Origin: Ga0077536 sp943370145
GTDB taxonomy: Bacteria > Pseudomonadota > Gammaproteobacteria > Ga0077536
Length of the DNA stretch: 64,000 bases
Direction of reading: 5' to 3'
Assembly: GCA_943370145.1 (NCBI GenBank)
Contig: CALRPY020000015.1
Span: 14,303 to 78,302, forward strand
Numbering within the stretch: position 1 is the first letter of the stretch; each line of letters begins with the position of its first letter. This document shows, piece by piece, positions 57,229-64,000 of this stretch. Under the pieces are notes generated by a model, which saw only the letters and a program-made list of their open reading frames with translations, was not told the origin of the DNA and did no database searches. Position numbers and translations under genes: made by a program.

Positions 57229-57714
57229 TCAGTGATCGAACAGGGTCGTGAACTGCGCGGACGCGTCCACGAATTCCTGCAGGCTCTGGTTGAAGCGGAA
57301 GTAGGCGTCCGCGCGTACCGGGTCCTCCGCGACGAGCTTCATGGGCGTGCCCATGTGGCTCAGCCGGTTCAGGCTGTGGTCGAGATCGGGCCGGCCGTTG
57401 TTCGCGGCGATGTTCTCGATCATTTCCCGCCAGGTCGCGGCGCTGCCTTCCAGCGCGAAGTCCGCGTCGTCCAGGTCCCGCGTGGCGAACTCCGCCACCG
57501 CGATTGCCGAGAACTCCTCGAAGGTGACCCGGAACGCGACCGGGCCCCCGTTCGCGCCGCCGTCCAGCACCGTGAACTGCGCGATGCAGTCCACGTAGCC
57601 GAGCTGCTCCTGGCGGGCGCGGTTGGCGTTCATCAGGTCCGCGAGCTGCTGGAACCAGGCCCGCGACGGAAAGGCGACCGCCGCGGTGTGCAAGGTGTCG
57701 GCCGCCGCGCTCAT
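57229..57714 (-). CDS. SCP2-like small protein of the diiron cassette
   Basis: A 161-residue protein with features of the SCP2/sterol-carrier fold: FRVTFEEFSAIAVAEFATRD, an ADFALEGSAATWREMIENIA strand-helix unit, LNRLSHMGTPMKLVAEDPVR, and a terminal helix RFNQSLQEFVDASAQFTTLF. Such domains bind sterols, fatty acids or acyl-CoA in a hydrophobic tunnel. Its ATG overlaps the stop of the diiron protein by 4 nt (ATGA), so the two are coupled and probably act on the same hydrophobic substrate. The fold assignment is from pattern only and needs a structure model. Confidence 0.6.
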   Translation of the reverse strand: MSAAADTLHTAAVAFPSRAWFQQLADLMNANRARQEQLGYVDCIAQFTVLDGGANGGPVAFRVTFEEFSAIAVAEFATRDLDDADFALEGSAATWREMIENIAANNGRPDLDHSLNRLSHMGTPMKLVAEDPVRADAYFRFNQSLQEFVDASAQFTTLFDH

Positions 57715-58904
57715 GCAGCGACGCCCCACGGCAGATCGAGCGGAATCGTGCAGCGATCCTGGCGATCGAAGCCGGCCGCCTTGCAGCGCTGGAGGTATTC
57801 CTCGATGAACACGCGCCACATGTGGCCGAGGCCTTCCATGCCCTTGTCGATCTGCTTCAGTCCGCCACCGAGCAGCACGGCGACCGGTTCGACGAGCGCG
57901 GACTCGGTGAAGGCGGTGAGGATGACCTGCTCGCCGACGTCGGCGAAGCGGTGCATCTCCTCGACGCCGCGCTCGCGGTCCGGGTGGGTCGCGAGGTAGT
58001 TCTTCAGCTCCAGCACGCCGTAGGACACGTGGCGCGCTTCATCCTGCAGGCAGCGGCGGAAGATTTCCTTGTCGACCTGCGTCTTCGCGATCATTTCGCC
58101 GGCGCGGAACACCGACAGCACGAGGCCTTCGCCGAGCAGGTTCAGCAGGAAGGTGCCCATCGTGTGACTGGGCGCGTCGAGAATCGCCTTCAGCGCCCAT
58201 TCGAAGCCCGGCGACGCGTGCAGCAGGCCGCCACCGGCGATCGCGCGCTTGCGGAAGACCTCCTGGTGACGCGCTTCGTCCATCAGCTGCGTGGCGAGGA
58301 AGCTCTTCACCTCGAGGAAGTCCTGCGGCGTGCGGTACAGCCACTTCGCCGGAAAGTCGCCGGCGACGAATTCGACTTCGGTCAGGAAGGTGCACAGCTG
58401 GCAGGTGGCCTTCTCGAGGTCCTCGGGCAGGGCCTCGAGCTCGTCCCACGGAATGTCCTTCGTCGCATTCCACTGGCGGGCCTTCGCTTCCTCGTAGAGC
58501 GTGATCACGTTGTCCGCCCACAGTTCGTCGCGCGAGGTCACGATGTAGTCGTCGACGACCGGCATGCGGTCGCGGTAGGGCTCGCGGATCGACCCGCGCG
58601 GCGCGAAGTTCTTCCAGTCGGCCTGGGCCGGAATGTCGCCGTAACCGCGCACGCGGTTGATGTCCGTGTAGGTCAGGCCGCGCGACGAGGGCTTCGCGCG
58701 CTTGCCCCAGTTGCCGCCGTCGGTGTTCATCCAGTGCAGCGAATAACTGCCGCGACGGATGCGCTCCACGTTCTCACCGAGCACCTGGGCCCAGGTCTGG
58801 TAGTCGCTGCGGTAGGCCTTTTCGTAATGCGCGAGCTGTTCTTCCTTCAACAGGTAGGGTTCGGCGAGCGGCTTCAGATTCTCGATGCGGACGGGTTCGT
58901 TCAT
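57711..58904 (-). CDS. Ferritin-like diiron oxidase/oxygenase (uncharacterised)
   Basis: A 397-residue soluble four-helix-bundle protein. Candidate iron ligands are E139 in LYEEAKARQWNATKDIPW, E176 or E178 in FLTEVEFVAGD, E210 and H213 in LMDEARHQEVF, E259 in LLGEGLVLSVF, and E289 and H292 in LQDEARHVSYG. The two ExxH motifs in DEARH are the classic carboxylate-diiron pair. The residues between do not match RNR R2, AurF or BMM subunits that I recognise. With the coupled SCP2-like gene and the ferredoxin it should activate O2 on a lipid-like substrate. GGAGG lies 5 nt before the ATG. A TetR regulator is divergent. Confidence 0.78.
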   Translation of the reverse strand: MNEPVRIENLKPLAEPYLLKEEQLAHYEKAYRSDYQTWAQVLGENVERIRRGSYSLHWMNTDGGNWGKRAKPSSRGLTYTDINRVRGYGDIPAQADWKNFAPRGSIREPYRDRMPVVDDYIVTSRDELWADNVITLYEEAKARQWNATKDIPWDELEALPEDLEKATCQLCTFLTEVEFVAGDFPAKWLYRTPQDFLEVKSFLATQLMDEARHQEVFRKRAIAGGGLLHASPGFEWALKAILDAPSHTMGTFLLNLLGEGLVLSVFRAGEMIAKTQVDKEIFRRCLQDEARHVSYGVLELKNYLATHPDRERGVEEMHRFADVGEQVILTAFTESALVEPVAVLLGGGLKQIDKGMEGLGHMWRVFIEEYLQRCKAAGFDRQDRCTIPLDLPWGVAA

Positions 58905-58970
58905 CGTTGCCTCCAGTCGCCGGGCGGCGACCCGTTTTCGTTGTATGGTGGACAGAGCATGGTTCGCTAT

Positions 58971-58984
58971 TAACAAACTTGTCA
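58971..58984. promoter_or_regulatory. Candidate TetR operator of the diiron cassette
   Basis: TAACAAACTTGTCA is a near-palindrome (TAACAA and TTGTCA around a central ACT-like step) in an A/T-rich patch of the 106-bp divergent gap between the diiron gene and the TetR gene. TetR repressors usually bind such sites in shared promoters. Confidence 0.45.
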
Positions 58985-59010
58985 ATAAAGCGCCGCGGCA
59001 AAATACCGAC

Positions 59011-59628
59011 ATGGATCAAGAAACCCGCAAGAAGCCCACCCGCGCCGCCCGGCTCGATCCCGCCGCGCGTCGCGCTCAGCTGCTGGCCTGCGCGATAACG
59101 GCCTTCGCCGAGGTCGGCGTCAGCCGCGCGGGGCACGCGGACGTCGCGCGCCGCGCCGGGGTATCGGTGCCGACGGTCTTCGTCTATTTCCCGACCCGCG
59201 AGGCGCTGGTCGATGCGGTGCTCGGGGAAGTGGGGCGCTACATCGTCGAGGATGTCCTGCGCCCGGTGCAGGATCGCCCGGCCGACGCACCGCAACTGCT
59301 GATCGACACAGCGGTCGCGTTCAGCGAGGCCGTCGGCACGCACCCTGACCTCGCCCGCGTATGGCTGGACTGGAGCACCGCCTTCCGCGACGACGTCTGG
59401 CCCCGCTATCTCGAGTTCCAGGAACGCGTGTTCGAGGTGCTGAGGCCGACGGTCCTGCGCGGCAAGCGGGACGGCACGCTCGCGCCGACGCTCGATGCTG
59501 ATGACGCGACGCGGCTGCTCGTCGGCTCCGCGCACATGCTCGCGCAGATGAAGTTCACCGGCCGCGAGTCGGCGCAGGTCGAGAATTTCGTGCGGACGCT
59601 GGTCGACGGCTTCCGCGCGGCCGGGTGA
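59011..59628 (+). CDS. TetR-family transcriptional regulator
   Basis: A 205-residue repressor. The N-terminal helix-turn-helix region reads RAQLLACAITAFAEVGVSRA, then HADVARRAGVSVPTVFVYFP followed by TREALVDAVL, the standard TetR recognition helix. The C-terminal ligand domain (residues 70-200) is variable and hydrophobic (AVAFSEAVGTHPDLARVWLD). It is divergent from the diiron/SCP2/ferredoxin cassette and probably represses it until a hydrophobic inducer binds. It ends in front of repeat element C. Confidence 0.9.
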   Translation: MDQETRKKPTRAARLDPAARRAQLLACAITAFAEVGVSRAGHADVARRAGVSVPTVFVYFPTREALVDAVLGEVGRYIVEDVLRPVQDRPADAPQLLIDTAVAFSEAVGTHPDLARVWLDWSTAFRDDVWPRYLEFQERVFEVLRPTVLRGKRDGTLAPTLDADDATRLLVGSAHMLAQMKFTGRESAQVENFVRTLVDGFRAAG

Positions 59629-60130
59629 CGTGTCTGTCCCGGGTGCCTTGGGGCCGCCGCTGGCGTTGGCGTTGGATTAGCCACCGAGCAACTGTGTCCC
59701 GCGCTGCGTTCAGACGGCCTCTGCAGGGTCCAGAGCCGAGAAAAGGTGTCAGATTTCAAATCTGACACCTTTTCTTTCTGAGGCACGCGGGCGCCGGTCT
59801 TCGCCGCTCCCGGAACGGGCTGTCTCGTGGCCACATCTGAGCGCAGGTACCGCGGGCCGTGATGATGGGCCACCAAGAACACCGAACACAGAGAACTCCG
59901 AGGGAGAATGAGTGGGTGGATCCCGGCAGACGCGCCATGCCACCCACGGAATCATCCTGTCCTATCCGCCTTCTTCTCCGTGCTCTCCGTGTCCTCCGTG
60001 GTTAAAACGCGGCGTCTGGGCTCGCCGAAGAGCTCGGTGTCACCACGGAGGACACGGAGAGCACGGAGAAGAATAATTCAGGAAGGTCTGCGCCTTGTAA
60101 GCGGGGGTCTCGCAGGCAGCACCCGCCCAA
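59629..60130. repeat. Nested inverted-repeat element, copy C, plus a GGTGTCAGATTT palindrome
   Basis: A 502-bp gap between the 3' ends of the TetR and ftsH genes. It starts with a 17-bp-arm palindrome at 59740-59774 (core AAAGGTGTCAGATTT). Then comes the nested element: outer left arm about 59868-59900 (GGGCCACCAAGAACACC), inner perfect 31-bp arms at 59971-60001 and 60043-60073 (TTCTTCTCCGTGCTCTCC and on), and outer right arm 60143-60175, which lies inside the ftsH coding region. The stretch CTTCGCCGCTCCCG...GGGCTGTCTC (59799-59826) also matches the left edge of copy A. Confidence 0.87.
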
Positions 60131-62014
60131 TCACTCTCTCTCGACGTTCTCTGTGTTCTCGGTGTTCTCGGTGGCTAAGCCAGCGCCAACAGCCGCCGAG
60201 AGCGCCGGAGACGCCACTGGACCGAATGGCAGTTCGCTCGCGTTGAGAGTCTCTTTCTCGAGCAGCAGGCGCGCGCCTTCGTCGAGCAGGGCGCGGCGCT
60301 CGGTGAGGATGGCCGTCGCGCGCGCGTGGGCTTCATCGACCAGCGCCTTCACCGCCAGGTCGATCTCGCGCGCCGTTGCCTCGCTATGCTCGCGGGTGAC
60401 GGGGCGCATCGCGAGTCCGTCACCCAGGAAGGGGGAGTGCGCCTCGTCGTAGACGACCTGCCCGACGGTGGGGTCCATGCCGTAACGCATCGTCATGTGC
60501 CGCGCGATCTCGGTGACCTTGTCCAGATCGTCGGCCGCGCCGGTCGAGATCTCGCCGAGCACCAGCGCTTCAGCCGCGCGGCCGCCCATCAACACCGCCA
60601 TCTTGTCCTTGAGGTTCTGGCGCGACATCAGGAAGCGGTCCTCGGTGGGGCGCTGGATGGTGTAGCCCAGCGCCCCGATGCCGCGCGGGATGATCGAGAC
60701 CTTGTGCACCGGATCCATGCCGGGCAGAGAACTCGCGACCAGCGCATGCCCCATCTCGTGACAGGCGACCGCGCGGCGCTCGTCCGCGCTCATCACGCGC
60801 GAGTGTTTCTCGATGCCGGCGACGATGCGCTCGATCGCGCCGGTGAAGTCGTCCATCGTCACCGCGTCGCCGCCCCGGCGCGTGGCGAGCAGCGCGGCCT
60901 CGTTGACGAGGTTCGCGATGTCCGCGCCGGTGAAGCCCGGCGTCAGTGCCGCGATCTGGTCGAGGTCGATGTCGGTCGCGAGTTTCACCTTCCGCGCATG
61001 GACGTTCAGGATCTGCACCCGCCCCACGCGGTCCGGGCGGTCGACCAGCACCTGCCGGTCGAAACGTCCGGCGCGCAGCAGCGCCGGGTCCAGGATCTCG
61101 GGGCGGTTCGTCGCCGCGAGCAGCACGATGCCGGTGCTCGGGTCGAAGCCGTCCAGTTCGGACAGCAACTGGTTCAAGGTCTGTTCCTTCTCGTCGTGGC
61201 CGCCGAACATGCCGGTGCCCCGTGCGCGCCCGAGCGCGTCGAGTTCGTCGATGAAGATGATGCTGGGCGCTGCCTGCCGCGCCTGCTCGAAGAGATCGCG
61301 CACGCGCGCCGCGCCCACGCCGACGAACATCTCGACGAACTCGGACCCCGATATCGAGAAGAACGGCACGCCGGCCTGCCCGGCGACCGCGCGCGCGAGT
61401 AGCGTCTTGCCGGTGCCCGGCGGGCCCACCAGCAGCACGCCCTTCGGGATGCGCGCACCGAGTCTGCCATGGCGCTTCGGCTCCTTCAGGAAGTCGACCA
61501 CCTCCTTCAATTCGGCCTTCGCCTCGTCCACGCCGGCGACGTCGTCGAAGGTGACCCCGGTCGTGCGCTCCACGTAGACCTTCGCGTTCGACTTGCCGAT
61601 CGACATGAAGCCGCCGAAGCCCTGCTTGTCCGCCATGCGGCGGATGGCGAACATCCAGATCCCGAAGAAGAACAGCACCGGCACCATCCACGACAGCAGG
61701 TCGCGCAGCAGCGTGCTTTCGATCACGCCCGCGAACTCGACGTTTTTCCGCTTCAGGCGCTCGGCGAGATCGGGCTCGACGCGCGTGGTGATGAAGCGGC
61801 TGCTGCCGTCGGTGCGCGGATTGCGCAGCTTGCCCTCGAGGAAGCGATCCGACACGCGGATTTCGGCAATGGCCCCCGCATCGAGCAGCTGCTCGAACTC
61901 GCTGTAAGGAATCTGCCGGATCGCGTGGTACTCGCTCCACCACGCCTGGAACATCAGGATCGTCAGGATCGCGAGCAGCGCGTAGCTGACGTTGATCTGG
62001 TGCCTCTTCTGCAT
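60131..62014 (-). CDS. ftsH: Stand-alone FtsH-type ATP-dependent zinc metalloprotease
   Basis: A 627-residue membrane AAA+ protease. Two transmembrane helices (residues 9-26 and 108-126) flank a short periplasmic domain. The AAA module has Walker A VGPPGTGKTLL, the pore loop FVEMFVGVGA, Walker B IIFIDELDALGR and SRH ATNRPEILDPALLRAGRFD. The zinc site is HEMGH (instead of the common HEAGH) with the third ligand in GAADDLDKVTEIARHM. It is a second-type FtsH, not next to rlmE. The last 14 residues, TENTENTENVERE after LA, come from repeat element C, which also supplies the stop codon. Confidence 0.94.
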   Translation of the reverse strand: MQKRHQINVSYALLAILTILMFQAWWSEYHAIRQIPYSEFEQLLDAGAIAEIRVSDRFLEGKLRNPRTDGSSRFITTRVEPDLAERLKRKNVEFAGVIESTLLRDLLSWMVPVLFFFGIWMFAIRRMADKQGFGGFMSIGKSNAKVYVERTTGVTFDDVAGVDEAKAELKEVVDFLKEPKRHGRLGARIPKGVLLVGPPGTGKTLLARAVAGQAGVPFFSISGSEFVEMFVGVGAARVRDLFEQARQAAPSIIFIDELDALGRARGTGMFGGHDEKEQTLNQLLSELDGFDPSTGIVLLAATNRPEILDPALLRAGRFDRQVLVDRPDRVGRVQILNVHARKVKLATDIDLDQIAALTPGFTGADIANLVNEAALLATRRGGDAVTMDDFTGAIERIVAGIEKHSRVMSADERRAVACHEMGHALVASSLPGMDPVHKVSIIPRGIGALGYTIQRPTEDRFLMSRQNLKDKMAVLMGGRAAEALVLGEISTGAADDLDKVTEIARHMTMRYGMDPTVGQVVYDEAHSPFLGDGLAMRPVTREHSEATAREIDLAVKALVDEAHARATAILTERRALLDEGARLLLEKETLNASELPFGPVASPALSAAVGAGLATENTENTENVERE

Positions 62015-62142
62015 GCCGGGATTCCTTGCCTGCGGGCGGCGCCGCGCGCCTTGCCTATCGCGTTGCGGCCATCACTATAATCGGGCGACTCCGCGAAGGG
62101 CAGCGGGACGGCGGCGACAACCGACCAGCAATGGGGCAGCGC

Positions 62143-64000
62143 ATGAGCTATCGAATTTCCATCGACACAGGCGGCACGTTCACCGATGCCGTGGTCGCCG
62201 ACGCCAGCGGCATCCTTGCCATCGGCAAGGCGCTGACGGACCCGCAGCGCAATTTCGCCGGGGTGCAGGCGGCGGTGGCGGACGCCGCGAGCCACCTCGG
62301 CCTGGACCTGGGGAACCTGCTCGCACGGACCGACCTCTTCGTCTACGGCACCACGCGCGCGACCAATGCAATCGTCACCCAGCGCACCGCGCGCACGGCG
62401 ATGCTGTTGACCGAGGGCTTCCCGGACATCCTGGTGTATCGCCAGGGCGGCAAGCTCAATCCCCATCAGCTGAACGTGGACTATCCCGAGCCCTACGTGC
62501 CGCGCCACCTGACCTTCGAGATCCCCGAGCGCATCGATGCCGAGGGTGGCGTCGTGAGACCGCTGGACGAGGCGGCCGTGCGAGAGGTGCTGCGCGCCGT
62601 CGCGGCCGAGAAGGTCGAGGCCATCGCGGTCTGCCTGCTGTGGTCTATCGCCAACCCCGCGCACGAGCGCCGCGTCGGCGAGCTGATCGCGGAGATGCTG
62701 CCCGGCGTGCCCTGCACCCTGTCCCATGAACTCAACCCGGTGCTGCGCGAATATCCGCGCGCCTCGTCGACGGCCATCGACGCGTCGCTCAAACCGCTGA
62801 TGCAGGAACAGCTGCGCCTGCTGGAGCAGAATCTTGCCGAATCCGGTTACACGGGCGACATCCTCGTGAGCGCGTCGGTCGGCGGCGTGATGCACGTTGA
62901 GGACATGATTGAACGTCCGATCTACCTCGTGAAGTCGGGGCCGGCGATGGCGCCGATTGCGGGACTGTCCTATGCCACCCTCGAGGCGGCGGGCGACAAC
63001 GTGGTGGTCGTCGATACCGGCGGCACGACCTTCGACGTCAGCCTCGTGCGCGATGGCCAGGTCAGCCACACGCGCGAGACCTGGCTCGGTGGCATCTACA
63101 CCGGCCACCTGCTCGGCATGGGCTCGGTCGACATCCGCTCGATCGGCGCGGGTGGCGGGTCCATTGCCTGGCTGGACGCGGGTGGCCTGCTGCGCGTGGG
63201 CCCGCAGAGCGCAGGCGCCCGGCCGGGTCCCGCGTGTTACGGCGGCGGTGGCGCCGAGCCTACCGTCACCGATGCGGCGGTGGTGCTGGGCTACCTGAAC
63301 CCCGCGCACTTCCTCGGCGGCAAGATGCCGCTCGACGTTGCCGCGGCCACGCGCGTGCTCACGCCGCTCGCGGCGCGCCTCGGCAAGTCACTCGCCGACG
63401 CTGCGCTCGCGATCATGACCGTTGCCAACGAGAACATGATCAAGGCGATCCAGGAGATCACCGTCAAGGAAGGCTTCAATCCGGCGGACTCGGTGCTGGT
63501 GGCCGGTGGCGGTGCCGCGGGCCTCAACATCCTGCCGATCGCCCGCTCGCTCGGCATGCGCCGCGTGCTGATTCCGCGCACCGCCGGCGCACTGAGCGCC
63601 TGTGGCGCGCATTTCTCGGATATCGTGCGCGAGTTCAGCGCGAGCCGCTACGCCAGCACCGCCGATTTCGACTTTGCGGCCGTCAACGGCGTGCTCGGTG
63701 AACTGGACGCGAAGCTCGACGCCTTTGCCGCCCTGCTGCGTGCGCGCGGCATGCGCGACAGCTCGCGCACGCTGGCCGTCGAGGCGCGCTACGCGGGGCA
63801 GATCTGGGAGCTCGAGGTGCCGCTGCGCGGCGCGCGCTTCGCGTCGGCCGTCGATGTCGAGGCCCTCGTCGCCGATTTCCACGACGAACACGAGCGCGTG
63901 TTCGCGGTGCGCGATCCGGACAACCCGATCGAGTGCATCCACTGGCGGGCGCGGCTCACCGCGACGCTGCCGCGCGGCGTGCAGGCCAGGGACGCGCGCA
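62143..64000 (+). CDS. Hydantoinase/oxoprolinase family protein, A-type subunit (3'-truncated)
   Basis: 619 codons are visible and the frame runs off the window end. It has an actin-like ATPase fold: N-terminal RISIDTGGTFTDAVVADASG (phosphate-1), FVYGTTRATNAIVTQRT, the central LVKSGPAMAPIAGLSYATLE and VVVDTGGTTFDVSLVRDG, plus SIGAGGGSIAWLDAGGLLRV and GPQSAGARPGPACYG. HyuA/OplA or acetone- or acetophenone-carboxylase beta-type subunits share this layout; the substrate cannot be told. The partner HyuB subunit would be expected downstream. A second in-frame ATG at 62131 is possible. Its 5' end is divergent from ftsH. Confidence 0.88.
   Translation, partial: MSYRISIDTGGTFTDAVVADASGILAIGKALTDPQRNFAGVQAAVADAASHLGLDLGNLLARTDLFVYGTTRATNAIVTQRTARTAMLLTEGFPDILVYRQGGKLNPHQLNVDYPEPYVPRHLTFEIPERIDAEGGVVRPLDEAAVREVLRAVAAEKVEAIAVCLLWSIANPAHERRVGELIAEMLPGVPCTLSHELNPVLREYPRASSTAIDASLKPLMQEQLRLLEQNLAESGYTGDILVSASVGGVMHVEDMIERPIYLVKSGPAMAPIAGLSYATLEAAGDNVVVVDTGGTTFDVSLVRDGQVSHTRETWLGGIYTGHLLGMGSVDIRSIGAGGGSIAWLDAGGLLRVGPQSAGARPGPACYGGGGAEPTVTDAAVVLGYLNPAHFLGGKMPLDVAAATRVLTPLAARLGKSLADAALAIMTVANENMIKAIQEITVKEGFNPADSVLVAGGGAAGLNILPIARSLGMRRVLIPRTAGALSACGAHFSDIVREFSASRYASTADFDFAAVNGVLGELDAKLDAFAALLRARGMRDSSRTLAVEARYAGQIWELEVPLRGARFASAVDVEALVADFHDEHERVFAVRDPDNPIECIHWRARLTATLPRGVQARDAR

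Overview
This is a 64-kb, very GC-rich chromosomal window that is almost fully coding. It holds 57 protein genes, two of them cut by the window ends, and no rRNA or tRNA that I can see. The gene content (proteobacterial homogentisate genes, a BigR-type sulfide operon, cobalamin-controlled btuB, a DUF3240-containing metal RND operon, a VPxPA-type C-terminal sorting tail) points to a Pseudomonadota bacterium, most likely a gammaproteobacterium of a Steroidobacter/Nevskia/Xanthomonadales-like type, although a betaproteobacterium cannot be excluded. There is no phage, plasmid, CRISPR or transposase gene. The accessory signal lies in the intergenic repeats.

Layout. 0-2 kb: SnoaL-like protein, flavin-dependent (LLM) oxidoreductase and 6-phosphogluconolactonase. 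2.3-7.5 kb: hybrid histidine kinase, Tat-exported PhoD phosphatase and a CaiB-type CoA-transferase. 7.7-13.5 kb: PEP carboxylase, enoyl-CoA hydratase, META-domain lipoprotein and an orphan solute-binding protein. 13.5-19.9 kb: an aromatic catabolism cluster around homogentisate. hmgA and a MarR regulator run one way; fumarylacetoacetase, maleylacetoacetate isomerase, an FAD hydroxylase, a metallo-beta-lactamase-fold protein and a DUF2783 peptide run the other. A palindromic operator lies between them. 19.9-25.8 kb: a persulfide dioxygenase divergent from a bigR-led operon (YeeE/YedE pair, TIGR01244 sulfurtransferase, SulP permease, then an SDR and a sirtuin). 26.1-28.9 kb: HU-like protein and riboswitch-controlled btuB.

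29-35.6 kb: a glycogen/alpha-glucan block with two GH57 enzymes divergent from glgB, plus a short DUF1631 protein. 35.6-39 kb: a coupled acyltransferase and sterol-desaturase-like hydroxylase, then a CDF metal exporter. 39.5-47.9 kb: one long leftward metal-resistance unit in the order response regulator, kinase, membrane fusion protein, HME-RND pump, DUF3240, outer-membrane factor, followed by cytochrome b561. 48-54 kb: a lipoprotein, a sorted secreted protein, an SDR, DUF3147, glucokinase, a DadA-like oxidase and a small zinc-ribbon protein. 54-57 kb: SMP-30 lactonase-like protein, CorA and a MOSC protein. 57-59.6 kb: an uncharacterised three-gene oxidase cassette (ferritin-like diiron protein, SCP2-like protein, 2x[4Fe-4S] ferredoxin) divergent from a TetR regulator. 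60-64 kb: a stand-alone FtsH and a HyuA-type hydantoinase/oxoprolinase that runs off the end.

The most distinctive non-coding feature is a family of 330-500 bp elements built from nested inverted repeats. There are three copies (about 11.5, 39.1 and 59.8 kb), each placed exactly between two convergent genes. The third copy supplies the last codons and stop of ftsH. Two further clusters of a shorter REP-like palindrome (about 2.0 and 6.1 kb) also occupy convergent gaps. Among the proteins, the best candidates for undescribed biology are the diiron/SCP2/ferredoxin cassette and the homogentisate-linked MBL protein that has lost three of its Zn2 ligands.
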